Below, in pieces: positions 26,373 to 34,752 of a stretch of DNA of 64,000 bases; the first letter of the stretch is position 1; every line of letters begins with the position of its first letter. Under the pieces are notes generated by a model that had not been told where the DNA came from, did not search any database, and was given only the letters and a program-made list of their open reading frames with translations. The position numbers and the translations under genes are program-made. Location of the stretch: the NCBI RefSeq assembly GCF_002007205.1, contig NZ_LAZS01000012.1, positions 124,001-188,000 of the forward strand. Reading direction: 5' to 3'. The DNA comes from Ensifer adhaerens. GTDB taxonomy: Bacteria > Pseudomonadota > Alphaproteobacteria > Rhizobiales > Rhizobiaceae.

Positions 26373-27268
26373 TACCACTCGGCTCCGATCTGCTGGCGCG
26401 CCGCGGCGAGCTTGCGGAAGAAATAGACGGTGAAGACGATCGACAAGAGGATCGCCACATAGGCCATAGCGTTGGCGAGCCCCATGCGGGCGTCGGCGTA
26501 AGCCGTGCGGCCGACGAGCGTCCAAAGCAGCTCCGTGCGCTTGGCCGGCCCGCCGTCGGTCATGATTTTGACGATGTCATAGGCCCGCGCCACGTCGAGC
26601 GAACGGATCGTCATGGCGATGAAGGCGAAGGGCATCAGATAGGGCCAGGTGACGTAGCGGAACGTCTGCCAGGGCGTGCAGCCGTCGACATGGGCGGCCT
26701 CGACCGGATCCTTCGGCATCGCAAGCAGACCGGCGAGGATCAGGATGGCAAAGACCGCAGTCGACGACCAGACCTCGGCGATGATGATCGAGAGCAGCGC
26801 GAGATTGCCGTCGATCAGCCAGGGGATCGCCTGGTCGGTCAGCCCCAGCGACTGCAGCGCATTGTTGACGAAGCCGATATTGTCGTTGAACAGGAACTTG
26901 AACTGGAAGCCGACCAGTACCGGCGAGAACATCATCGGAAACATCATCGCGGTGCGCAGCAGCCGCTGGCCATGGGTCGCCTTGTTGACGAGCAGCGCCA
27001 GGCCGAGGCCGAGCAGCATCTCGGCGTTCAGCGCCACCGTCAGCAACAGCACCGTGCGGCCGAAGGCCACCCAGAATTCGGCGTTGCTAAGGACGGTTAC
27101 GTAATTGCGCAGGCCGACAAAGACCCACAACGTCTCCGGCTTCGTCAGGCGAAAGGGCGTGAAGCTCGAATAGAAGGAAAAGAGGAGCGGCAATACGATC
27201 ACCGCCGCGAGCACGACAAAGGCCGGAAGCAGAAGCAGGGCCGGTGCTGACAATTTCTTGAGCTTCAT
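26372..27268 (-). CDS. CUT1-family sugar ABC transporter permease 1
   Basis: A 298-residue inner-membrane permease starting MKLKKLSAPALLLLPAFVVL, with six predicted membrane segments and the coupling motif EAAHVDGCTPWQTFRYVTWPYL. The near-identical DGCTPWQ core in both permeases is typical of a heterodimeric CUT1 channel. The start at 27268 is set by the first membrane helix. It follows the binding-protein gene after 64 bases. Confidence 0.9.
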   Translation of the reverse strand: MKLKKLSAPALLLLPAFVVLAAVIVLPLLFSFYSSFTPFRLTKPETLWVFVGLRNYVTVLSNAEFWVAFGRTVLLLTVALNAEMLLGLGLALLVNKATHGQRLLRTAMMFPMMFSPVLVGFQFKFLFNDNIGFVNNALQSLGLTDQAIPWLIDGNLALLSIIIAEVWSSTAVFAILILAGLLAMPKDPVEAAHVDGCTPWQTFRYVTWPYLMPFAFIAMTIRSLDVARAYDIVKIMTDGGPAKRTELLWTLVGRTAYADARMGLANAMAYVAILLSIVFTVYFFRKLAAARQQIGAEW

Positions 27269-27332
27269 CGGGCAGTCCTGAGGATTGCATGAAATGGCTG
27301 AGGCGGCGCCGGCGCCGCCTCTTTGGTCACGA

Positions 27333-28652
27333 TCAGAGCTTGCCCGCGTCTTCCAGGATACCGGTCGCCTTTTCGGCGGCGGTATCGAGTGCTTCCTTCG
27401 ACGTCTTGTCGCCGAGGATGGCGGCCTGGAGTTCCGGATAGACGGCGTTGGAGATTTCGATCCATTCGGCCGTCTTCGGAACCGGGAAGGCATGCTTGGC
27501 GGCTTCCTGGAAAGCCTGAAGCACTTCGGTCTTGTAGGCGTCGCCTGCAGCTCCCTTGATGTTGTATTCCCAGACGGCGGTGCGGGTTGGCAGCGGGCCG
27601 GCTGCCGATTCCAGCTTCTGGCTGTCTTCGTTGGTCAGCCACCAGACGAGCGAGGCAGCGGCCTCCTTGTTGGCGCAATCCTCGGTCACCGAGAAGCCGT
27701 GATGGCCCGACCAGCCAGTGCGCTTGCCGGAGGAGCCGGCCGGCTGCACCTTCACGCCGACATTGCCGGCGACCTTGGAGGACTTCGGGTCGTTGAAGAA
27801 GCTCGCCCAGCCAGGCCAGTCGAGATTGAGGGCGATCGAGCCCGAGGCAAAGCCTTGGCCAAGGTCGTCCCAGAGATAGTTGGTCGTGCCCGGCGGCACC
27901 GCTTTATCCTTGTAGAGCTTGACGAACCAGTCGAGCGCACGGACACCGGCTTCCGAGTTGAAGGCGGGGCGCCCGTCCTTGTCGAGATATTCGCCGCCTT
28001 CGGCGACCAGCATTTCATAGAAGCGGCCGTTGATCGCCTCTTCCTTGCCAGCGAACTGCGTGCCGTAGAAATTCGGCGGTGCTGCGAAGAACTCGGCCTG
28101 GTCGCTGACCTGGGCCCAAGTGTCCGGCGGCGCGAGGTCGTAGCCGTACTTGGCCTTGAAGGCGGTCTTCTTGGCTTCGTCCTGATAGAGGCTTTTCTGG
28201 TAGTAAAGCGCCGACACGTCGAACTGGGCGCGCGGCAGCATCACCAGCTTGCCGTCGAGGGTCGACGCGTCGATCAGCGCCGGCACGAACTTGGCGATCT
28301 CTTCCGGCGGCAGCAACGCGAGCAGGTCGGTGTAGATGTCGGGATACTGCGGCGCAAAGGAGGAATGGTTGGAGCCGACGCACCAGCTGACGCCGCCCGT
28401 CGCGATATCCGACTTGATCTCCTTGTCGAGTTCGAAGTGATTCTTCTTCGAAAGGATGTTGACCTTGGCGCCGGTCGCCTTCTCCCATTCGCCGATCCGC
28501 TCATAGAGCTTCTCGTACTGCTGACCGCCGATCAGCTTGGCATCGATCGTAACGCCTTCGAACTTGCCGGGCAGGTCCGCGGCACCGGCCGCCCCCACCG
28601 CGCAGGCAAGCATAAGGACGCCGGCAGAGACACCGGCAAGCAGCCTTTCCAT
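27333..28652 (-). CDS. CUT1-family sugar-binding protein (probable L-fucose importer)
   Basis: A 439-residue periplasmic binding protein with a signal peptide ending near AVGAAGAADLPG. The body is a family-1 solute-binding protein (WSGHHGFSVTEDCANKEAAASLVWWLT, in pieces). I chose the ATG at 28652 because GGGAGGGA lies eight bases ahead; a GTG six bases upstream is also in frame. First gene of the fucose operon, divergent from the IclR gene. Ligand assignment rests on the pathway genes that follow. Confidence 0.85.
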   Translation of the reverse strand: MERLLAGVSAGVLMLACAVGAAGAADLPGKFEGVTIDAKLIGGQQYEKLYERIGEWEKATGAKVNILSKKNHFELDKEIKSDIATGGVSWCVGSNHSSFAPQYPDIYTDLLALLPPEEIAKFVPALIDASTLDGKLVMLPRAQFDVSALYYQKSLYQDEAKKTAFKAKYGYDLAPPDTWAQVSDQAEFFAAPPNFYGTQFAGKEEAINGRFYEMLVAEGGEYLDKDGRPAFNSEAGVRALDWFVKLYKDKAVPPGTTNYLWDDLGQGFASGSIALNLDWPGWASFFNDPKSSKVAGNVGVKVQPAGSSGKRTGWSGHHGFSVTEDCANKEAAASLVWWLTNEDSQKLESAAGPLPTRTAVWEYNIKGAAGDAYKTEVLQAFQEAAKHAFPVPKTAEWIEISNAVYPELQAAILGDKTSKEALDTAAEKATGILEDAGKL

Positions 28653-28693
28653 TTCCACTCCCTCCCTGGTTCACGCCCTCTTCCCGGCGCGAC

Positions 28694-28711
28694 TTTCTCA
28701 TTTGTGAGAAA
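28694..28711. promoter_or_regulatory. operator-like palindrome in the IclR/fucose divergent promoter
   Basis: TTTCTCA and TGAGAAA form a perfect inverted repeat around TTTG, next to an AT-rich stretch suitable for a promoter. A second palindrome, TGAATATTCA, lies at about 28794-28803 just before the IclR start. Both are good candidates for IclR binding. Confidence 0.55.
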
Positions 28712-28817
28712 CTAATTTATATACAAACAACAATTTTATGAGGCGTCAAGGGAGAACTTTCCTTTGTCGGCGGCTTCGTCTGCGTATATGGATATGAATA
28801 TTCACCAAGGAGGCTTC

Positions 28818-29606
28818 ATGGACACCGAAGAGTCAGATCGCTATCGCGCACCGGCCCTTGATAAGGGGCTCGATATTCTCGAGCTGCTCGCCAGCGTCGA
28901 CGGCGGACTGACGCAGGCGGAGATTTCCAAGCGCTTGAACCGGAGCCCGAACGAGTTCTATCGGATGCTCGACCGGCTGGTGCGGCGCGGCTATGTCACC
29001 CGCATCGACGGGGATCGCTATTCGCTGACGCTGAAGCTGTTCGGGCTTTCGCAGCTGCACGCGCCGGTGCGCCGGCTTGCCTCCTATGCGACGCCGCTGA
29101 TGCGCGATCTGGCGCAGCGCTCGAAGCAGGCAAACCACCTTGCCGTGTTCGACCGCGGCTCGGCCGTCGTCATCGCCCAGCAGGAAGCGCCTGATTATTG
29201 GGGCATATCGATCCGGGTGGGATCGCATATCAGCCTGTTCGATACCGGTTCCGGCCACATCCTGCTCGCCTTCCGTTCGGTCGAAGAGCGCGAGATGATG
29301 ATCGCCGAACATGCCAGGAGCAAAGACGACGTCCCGCGCGGACCGGAGTTCTACGCCCGCCTCGACCAGATCCGCGAACGCGGCTACGAGATGATGGCAA
29401 GCGCCCAGACGGCCGGTGTCTATAACCTCTCGGCGCCGATCCTCGGGCCCGATGGCCGGGGTATTGCCGCGCTGACCGTGCCCTATATCGCGCTCGTCAA
29501 CGCGCCGTCGGCTCCGGATATCACCGAAACCATCGCCCTGCTCTTAAAAACCGCCGAGCAATTGTCGACGCTTGCGGGTTCGGACGTGGTGCCGGCAACC
29601 GATTGA
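28818..29606 (+). CDS. IclR-family transcriptional regulator
   Basis: A 262-residue regulator. A winged helix-turn-helix at about residues 10-75 (LDKGLDILELLAS, then TQAEISKRLNRSPNEFYRML) is followed by the IclR effector domain with its YNLSAPILGPDGRGIAALTV segment. The start at 28818 has an AAGGAGGC ribosome site. It is divergent from the fucose importer operon and followed by the amidohydrolase gene, so it most likely controls fucose use, with a pathway sugar acid as effector (inference). Confidence 0.9.
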   Translation: MDTEESDRYRAPALDKGLDILELLASVDGGLTQAEISKRLNRSPNEFYRMLDRLVRRGYVTRIDGDRYSLTLKLFGLSQLHAPVRRLASYATPLMRDLAQRSKQANHLAVFDRGSAVVIAQQEAPDYWGISIRVGSHISLFDTGSGHILLAFRSVEEREMMIAEHARSKDDVPRGPEFYARLDQIRERGYEMMASAQTAGVYNLSAPILGPDGRGIAALTVPYIALVNAPSAPDITETIALLLKTAEQLSTLAGSDVVPATD

Positions 29607-29631
29607 CGTCGGTCCGCAACGACCGTACTTC

Positions 29632-29656
29632 TTATCTGAATAGCTCATTCTTATGT
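29632..29656 (+). promoter_or_regulatory. shared motif upstream of the amidohydrolase gene
   Basis: TTATCTGAATAGCTCATTC resembles TTATATGAATAGTATGTTC at 33508-33526 and the AATAGATCATTC element at 18363. It lies 26 to 50 bases before the amidohydrolase start, within the IclR-amidohydrolase gap. Confidence 0.4.
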
Positions 29657-29681
29657 GGGCTGCCATTCGGAGGAGAAGCCC

Positions 29682-30518
29682 TTGATCATCGACACTCATC
29701 TTCACCTCATCGACAGGTCGAAGCTCAGCTATCCGTGGCTCGCCGGCGTACCGGCGCTCGACCACGACTTCCTCTACGCGACCTACGCGCGCGAGGCCCG
29801 CCGGCTCGGCATCGAAGCGGCGCTGCACATGGAAGTCGATGTCGACCCGTCGGAGATCGAAAAGGAGACAGCCGAAATCGCGCAGCTCGCAGGCCAGGCG
29901 GGCAGCCTGCTCAAGGGCGCCATCGCCGCCTGCCGGCCTGAAGATGAAGGCTTTGCGGCCTATCTCGAGCGCCAGGAGGCAAACGGCTTCGTCAAGGGTT
30001 TTCGCCGGGTGCTGCATGTCATGCCCGACGACCTCTCCCAGCAACAGATCTTCCGCGACAACATCCGCAAGCTCGGCGGACGCCGCTTCACCTTCGACCT
30101 CTGCGTCCTGCCGCATCAGATCGAAAAGGCGATCGCGCTTGCGGACCTTGCGCCCGACCTTCAGTTCATCCTCGACCATTGCGGCGTTCCCGACATTCGC
30201 GCCGGCACTGAACATCCCTGGCGCGAGCACATGAGCGAGATTGCCCGCCGTCCGAACGTGACGGCGAAGATCTCAGGCGTCGTCGCCTATGCCGACGAGA
30301 CCTGGCAGGTCGAAACGCTGCGTCCCTACGTCGAACACACGATCGGCGTCTTCGGCTGGGACCGGGTGGTCTGGGGAAGCGACTGGCCGGTCTGCACGCT
30401 TGGCGGCAATCTTTCGACCTGGGTGGGCGCTACCCATGCGCTTCTCGAAGGCTGCAGCACGGATGAAAAGCGCAAGCTGCTTTCCGGCAATGCGCGGCGG
30501 ATCTGGAAGCTCGCCTAG
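29682..30518 (+). CDS. amidohydrolase-2 family protein, probable L-fuconolactonase
   Basis: A 278-residue TIM-barrel metal-hydrolase. The first strand carries IIDTHLHLID with the HxH metal site; later come LDHCGVPDI and WGSDWPVCTLGG, the closing catalytic Asp region. Relatives in fucose operons open L-fucono-1,5-lactone to L-fuconate, the step before fuconate dehydratase. I chose the TTG at 29682 since GGAGGAGAAG precedes it and the domain begins at once. It may be co-transcribed with iclR or have its own promoter. Confidence 0.8.
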   Translation: MIIDTHLHLIDRSKLSYPWLAGVPALDHDFLYATYAREARRLGIEAALHMEVDVDPSEIEKETAEIAQLAGQAGSLLKGAIAACRPEDEGFAAYLERQEANGFVKGFRRVLHVMPDDLSQQQIFRDNIRKLGGRRFTFDLCVLPHQIEKAIALADLAPDLQFILDHCGVPDIRAGTEHPWREHMSEIARRPNVTAKISGVVAYADETWQVETLRPYVEHTIGVFGWDRVVWGSDWPVCTLGGNLSTWVGATHALLEGCSTDEKRKLLSGNARRIWKLA

Positions 30519-30538
30519 CGAAACCGCTGACTATAGGT

Positions 30539-30559
30539 CCGGGACGCTGAGCGTCCCGG
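30539..30559. terminator. hairpin between convergent genes
   Basis: CCGGGACGC and GCGTCCCGG form a perfect 9-bp stem around TGA, between the stops of the amidohydrolase gene and the signal-less binding-protein gene. No U-tract on either side; it may work from both directions. Confidence 0.55.
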
Positions 30560-30569
30560 AGAGCAGGCA

Positions 30570-31706
30570 TCATGCGGCGACAAAACTCTCCGCAAACAGG
30601 TGGTTGAGATCGTCGACAACCTTTCGCGCCACATCCTTGCGGAGCAGGCCTTCATTGATGCGATCGGAAGCGGCCTGCTGGAAGCCCATGTAGCCATCGT
30701 GCCGGGGGCGAACCCAGGCTCCCTCGAGCGTCTTGCGCGTGGCGCGATAAAAGTCCGAGGTTGCGGCATTGACGACAGCGGCGTCCCAGGCGGCCGCGTG
30801 GCCGGGCTGTCCGCCTCCTTCGGCGTAGGGGCCGCGCTGAACCTCGCCGCTCGCGATGAAATAGGCGAAATCGATCGCCGCGTCACGCGCTTGCGAGAAG
30901 GCGGAGACGGCAATGCCTGTTCCGCCCAGGGCCGAGCCGACGGGACCATTTTTTCCTGCGACCGGGATATCGCCGAACCTGACGAGAGATGGCCGGAATC
31001 CAGGCATCGCATAGCTGACATAGCCATAGATCAATGGTGCGCAAACGGCCTTTGAAGCCGGATCGCTCATCGCTTCCAGCACAGCGATCGGGTCCATCGA
31101 GAAACAGGTCGGGTCGATGAGATCCGTCAGTTCGCGCAGATGCCCGAAAGCGTCGACCCCCGCGTCCGTATCGATCAGTTGCCCCACCCCGTCGCTGCGG
31201 CAGGCATGGCCGAGATTGGCGGCAAGCGTGTAGAAGCACATCAGCGAGTGCGGTGGGCGCATCGGCAGCGCGACCTTGCCCTGGCGCGCGAGCGCCAGCA
31301 TCTCAGACCAGCTATCGGCGCGCTCCGTCCGATCCGGCCGCCACGCCTGCACCTGGGTCGCCGCATCGATCGGAAAGGCCCATTGCCGGCCCTGCCAGGT
31401 ATAGCTCGGGTAGGAACGTCCCACACTCGCATCCGCAAGCGCTTTGCGCTCCGCCTCGCGACCTTCGATATCGAGTGGCGCCAGACACTTTTCCTGGGTG
31501 ATCTGGCCGACATGCGGATGGTCTATGACGATCAGGTCATAGGCGCGCGCCAGCTCTTCCACCGGATAGGTCTCGAAATCCTGCAGCGAGCGCTTGTCCC
31601 ATTCGACCGTGACACCCGTCCGCTCCAGCCAGAGCCGCGAACAGGCGATCATCGGATCGTAGCCGCGCGGGTGGCTCCAGGTCATGCCCTTCAAGGTGAT
31701 ACTCAC
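30570..31706 (-). CDS. family-1 solute-binding-like protein without signal peptide
   Basis: A 378-residue protein with the fold sequence of extracellular sugar-binding proteins (WQGRQWAFPIDAATQVQAW, GGTGIAVSAFSQ, WVRPRHDGYMGFQQAASDRINEG in pieces). It begins VSITLKGMTWSHPRGYDPM with no hydrophobic export signal. The GTG start at 31706 overlaps the stop of the CoA-transferase gene (GTGA), so translation is coupled and an upstream signal peptide is excluded by position. No permease or ATPase gene belongs to this operon. It may be a cytoplasmic ligand-binding or enzyme-like protein. Function unknown. Confidence 0.75.
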   Translation of the reverse strand: MSITLKGMTWSHPRGYDPMIACSRLWLERTGVTVEWDKRSLQDFETYPVEELARAYDLIVIDHPHVGQITQEKCLAPLDIEGREAERKALADASVGRSYPSYTWQGRQWAFPIDAATQVQAWRPDRTERADSWSEMLALARQGKVALPMRPPHSLMCFYTLAANLGHACRSDGVGQLIDTDAGVDAFGHLRELTDLIDPTCFSMDPIAVLEAMSDPASKAVCAPLIYGYVSYAMPGFRPSLVRFGDIPVAGKNGPVGSALGGTGIAVSAFSQARDAAIDFAYFIASGEVQRGPYAEGGGQPGHAAAWDAAVVNAATSDFYRATRKTLEGAWVRPRHDGYMGFQQAASDRINEGLLRKDVARKVVDDLNHLFAESFVAA

Positions 31707-32863
31707 AGGCCGAACTCCTCTCGGATCGAAGCGCTGTGCTCGCCGATACGTGGCGCGGCGCGATCCACCTGCGCGCGCTTGCCGTTGACCCTCAGCGGCG
31801 ATCGCGTCGTCAGGATCGAGACGTCGTCCTCGCGCACCACCGTCTGCAGCATGTCGAGCACCCGGAAGCCTTCGCTTTCGAGCAGTTCGTTCCAGTTGAG
31901 AACGCGGGCGCACCAGATGTCTGCCGGCTCAAGCAATGAGAGCCAATGGTCGATGGAGTTCTCGGCGATCCGCTTGGCGATCAGCGCCTTGATCTTGTCC
32001 CGCTCGGAAAACCAGGAGGCCGGGTCATCGCGATAGGCGTCGAGCTCGGGCATTTCCAGGAGGTCGGCAAGTTTCGGGATCGGCGTCATGGCGATGGCGA
32101 GATAACCGTCCTTGGCCGGATAGACCCCATAGGGCGCCGAGAGATAGGCGTGCGCACTGCGGAAGCCGGACCGGGCCGGCAGCCGCCGGCCGTCGTTCAG
32201 GTGCGTGGTCAGCACTTCGAACTGGAAGTCGACGAGCGCCTCGAGCAGGCTGGTCTCGATCAGGCTGCCCTTTCCGGAAATGCCGCGCCGGACGAGCGCC
32301 GCGAGGATGCCTTGCGCTGCCGCAGCACCCGCAAGCATGTCGCCGATCGCGAGGCCAAAGGGTACCGGCCCCTGGCCTTCATCGCCGTTCAGCCACATGA
32401 CGCCCGAGCGCGATTGCGCGAGCAGATCCTGACCCGGCCGCTTCACCCAAGGGCCTTCCTCGCCGTAGCCGCTGATCGAGGCGTAGACGATCTTCGGGTT
32501 GATCACCTTCACCGCCTCATAGTCGAGTCCCAAGCGCTGAATGACGCCAGGGCGGAAGTTCTGGATGACGACGTCGGCTTTCGCGAGCAGCGTCTTCAGG
32601 GCTGCAAGATCGGCCTCGTTCTTGAGGTCGATCGCCAGGCTCTCCTTGGCGCGGTTGATGGCATGGAAGATCGTCGAATCGCCGCCGATCTCGGTGTCGC
32701 TGAGATAGAGCCGCCGCGACAGGTCGCCGCCGTCGGGGCGCTCGATCTTGATGACGCGCGCACCGAGATCCATGAGGCGCAACGAGCAATAGGGGCCGGA
32801 GAGGAACTGGCTCATGTCGACGACGACAAGGCCAGAGAGCGGCAGTTCATTTTCTACGGTCAT
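31703..32863 (-). CDS. CaiB/BaiF-type (class III) CoA-transferase
   Basis: A 386-residue enzyme that moves CoA between carboxylic acids. The N-terminal SGLVVVDMSQFLSGPYCSLRLMDLGARVIKIERP-type segment and the catalytic Asp region GQDLLAQSRSGVM are present. It is coupled to the binding-like gene downstream and lies seven bases after the MaoC gene. The CoA-transferase and MaoC pair suggests activation and hydration/dehydration of an organic acid, perhaps a product of the sugar acids handled nearby. The acid is not known. Confidence 0.88.
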   Translation of the reverse strand: MTVENELPLSGLVVVDMSQFLSGPYCSLRLMDLGARVIKIERPDGGDLSRRLYLSDTEIGGDSTIFHAINRAKESLAIDLKNEADLAALKTLLAKADVVIQNFRPGVIQRLGLDYEAVKVINPKIVYASISGYGEEGPWVKRPGQDLLAQSRSGVMWLNGDEGQGPVPFGLAIGDMLAGAAAAQGILAALVRRGISGKGSLIETSLLEALVDFQFEVLTTHLNDGRRLPARSGFRSAHAYLSAPYGVYPAKDGYLAIAMTPIPKLADLLEMPELDAYRDDPASWFSERDKIKALIAKRIAENSIDHWLSLLEPADIWCARVLNWNELLESEGFRVLDMLQTVVREDDVSILTTRSPLRVNGKRAQVDRAAPRIGEHSASIREEFGL

Positions 32864-32870
32864 TGCTATC

Positions 32871-33422
32871 TTACTTCTCGGTCTTGCCTACGAAATCGGC
32901 GGGATTCTTGTACTTCACGGTCTGCAGGTGCTCGCAGTAGAGCACCAGCTCCCCCTCGCCCTTGAAGACCTGGTAGCTGGCGCGGATCAGCCCGAGCTCC
33001 TTGTAGCGGGGTGTTTTGTCCAGGTTGGTGCGGATTGCGTAGATGGTATCGCCGATGAAGACGGGCTTGATGAAGCGCAGCTTGTCATAGCCGTAGGAAA
33101 AGGCGTTGACGCAGTTGGTGGCGACCAGTCCGAGACCGGCGGAAAAAACGAAAGCGCCGGCAACCAGGCGCCTGCCGAAGATACCCTCCCGCTCCGCGAA
33201 CATCTGATCCTGCACATAAGGGTGGATGTCGACGACCAGCGTGTTGAACAGGTGGCTGTCGCTCTCGGCGATCGTGCGACGCAAGGACCTTATGCGCTGC
33301 CCCACGGGCCAATCCTCGTAGAACCAGTTCTCCGCATTCCAGACCGGCAGGTCGGCGTGGTCTTGCGGCATGTCGGTTGGGCGAGTCGAGGACACCCCGA
33401 CGGTGGGCGTGAAGTCATCCAT
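32871..33422 (-). CDS. MaoC-family dehydratase/hydratase
   Basis: A 183-residue hot-dog-fold protein with the [22 protein letters not shown] segment in the place of the MaoC catalytic loop, then [17 protein letters not shown] and [21 protein letters not shown]. It is a paralogue of the protein at 21426, longer by an N-terminal extension. As first gene of the operon it probably acts on a CoA thioester produced by the CoA-transferase. Divergent from the SorC gene. Confidence 0.85.
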   Translation of the reverse strand: MDDFTPTVGVSSTRPTDMPQDHADLPVWNAENWFYEDWPVGQRIRSLRRTIAESDSHLFNTLVVDIHPYVQDQMFAEREGIFGRRLVAGAFVFSAGLGLVATNCVNAFSYGYDKLRFIKPVFIGDTIYAIRTNLDKTPRYKELGLIRASYQVFKGEGELVLYCEHLQTVKYKNPADFVGKTEK

Positions 33423-33507
33423 TGGTCAGTCCCTCATGCAAAAGTCGGCAATCGCGGTCCGCCTGCCGGTTCTCGATGGCGCCGCCACGCGATCACGGTT
33501 CGGATCC

Positions 33508-33532
33508 TTATATGAATAGTATGTTCACATAT
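33508..33532. promoter_or_regulatory. imperfect inverted repeat upstream of the MaoC operon
   Basis: TTATATGAA and TTCACATAT flank TAGTATG; the arms agree at 7 of 9 positions. The left part matches the element before the amidohydrolase gene. This links the operon to the fucose regulon rather than to the SorC gene across the promoter region. Confidence 0.45.
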
Positions 33533-33648
33533 GGATGACGTTTGCAACCCGCTGTCGGTTGATAAGCGCCCCCTGCGGCGAGCGGCGCTGCAGTGACTGT
33601 CGTTTGGGAAGGCGGATGCCGCTGTCGCGCGGATAAGGCGCGACATTC

Positions 33649-33663
33649 GTCAACGTCGTTGAC
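33649..33663. promoter_or_regulatory. GTCAA-N5-TTGAC palindrome upstream of the SorC gene
   Basis: GTCAACGTCGTTGAC is a perfect inverted repeat (GTCAAC, GTC, GTTGAC). The same GTCAA-N5-TTGAC core recurs at 40863-40877 between the importer and kinase operons. Its position, about 55 bases before the regulator start, suits autoregulation. Confidence 0.6.
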
Positions 33664-33715
33664 TTTTGTCAGTACAAATGGAATATGTCAGAACCAATCC
33701 GCGAAAGACCAGCCA

Positions 33716-34696
33716 ATGCCCATCAGAGCCACAGACCAGATCATTCACAAGGCCGCCTGGCTCTACTATACGCATGGCCTGCGCCAGGACGAAGTGGCCC
33801 AGCGGCTTGAGATTTCCCGCGCATCGATCGCCATGTATCTGCGCAAGGCCCGCGAGATGGGCATCGTCACGATTACCACGTCGACGGAGCTGTTTTCGCA
33901 GGACGTTCTTGCCCGCGAGCTGGAGGACGCCACCGGGCTTACGACCGCCTGGCTCGTGCCGGAAGACCGGCAGGCCATGGACCCGGCCGCCGAAATGCCT
34001 GTCGTCGCGGCTTCGGTCTTTCTCGAACTAATCAACAAGGGCGACCGGATCGGCGTTGCCTGGGGCCGCACGGTCTATCATATCGCTGACGTCATGCCTT
34101 TCGCCGATCTGCGCGGCGTCACCGTCGTGCAGCTTTGCGGCAATCTTGGCGCGCCCTATTCCTATCGCCCCGATCAATGCACGACCGAAATTGCCCGCCG
34201 CCTCAATGCCGAGGGCATCAACTTCTATGCGCCCCTCGTCCTTTCGTCCGAGCGGCTTGCCGAGGAACTGCGCGGCGAGCCCGTGATCAAGGAGCAGCTC
34301 GCGACCATCTCCGACTGCGGTCTGGCGCTCTATTCGGTCGGCGGCATTGAGGATGACAGCCACCTGGTCAAGTGCGGCGCGCTGTCGGCAAAGGACATGC
34401 ATGAAATGGGCGAAAAGGGCGCGGCCGGCGTTATCGCCGGACAACTCATCGACCGCGACGGCCAATGGATGGACTGCGCGCACAATCGCCGCTGCATCTC
34501 CGCCGATCTCGATTCCATTCGCACGATCAAGAAGCGCATGCTGGTCGTTCAAGAGGACAGCAAGTTCGAACCGCTGATGGCGGCCTTGAAGGGCGGCTTC
34601 GCCTCGCATCTCGTCATCACCGAGTCGATGGCACGCAAAGTCCTCGATCGCTGGAACCGCGAAGGGCTTGGCAGAAGCGGCTCAGGCGCCCCCTGA
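33716..34696 (+). CDS. SorC/DeoR-type transcriptional regulator
   Basis: A 326-residue regulator. An N-terminal helix-turn-helix (GLRQDEVAQRLEISRASIAMYLRKARE) is followed by a sugar-phosphate-binding SorC domain that begins with a GDRIGVAWGRTVYHIAD segment. I chose the ATG at 33716 because the HTH begins just after it. SorC proteins usually sense a phosphorylated sugar of the pathway they control, here perhaps the MtnK or MtnA product. The GTCAA-N5-TTGAC sites are its likely operators. The aldolase-SDR gene follows in the same direction. Confidence 0.9.
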   Translation: MPIRATDQIIHKAAWLYYTHGLRQDEVAQRLEISRASIAMYLRKAREMGIVTITTSTELFSQDVLARELEDATGLTTAWLVPEDRQAMDPAAEMPVVAASVFLELINKGDRIGVAWGRTVYHIADVMPFADLRGVTVVQLCGNLGAPYSYRPDQCTTEIARRLNAEGINFYAPLVLSSERLAEELRGEPVIKEQLATISDCGLALYSVGGIEDDSHLVKCGALSAKDMHEMGEKGAAGVIAGQLIDRDGQWMDCAHNRRCISADLDSIRTIKKRMLVVQEDSKFEPLMAALKGGFASHLVITESMARKVLDRWNREGLGRSGSGAP

Positions 34697-34752
34697 GCCT
34701 CGAATTTGGGTCCGCCGATACCGGCCGGGCCGGTTTATCGGGAGGCTAACTT

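Noticed and set aside
24264-28715. Two long plus-strand frames (551 and 476 codons)
   Set aside because: They are antisense to the fucose importer genes and show no recognisable domain or ribosome site.
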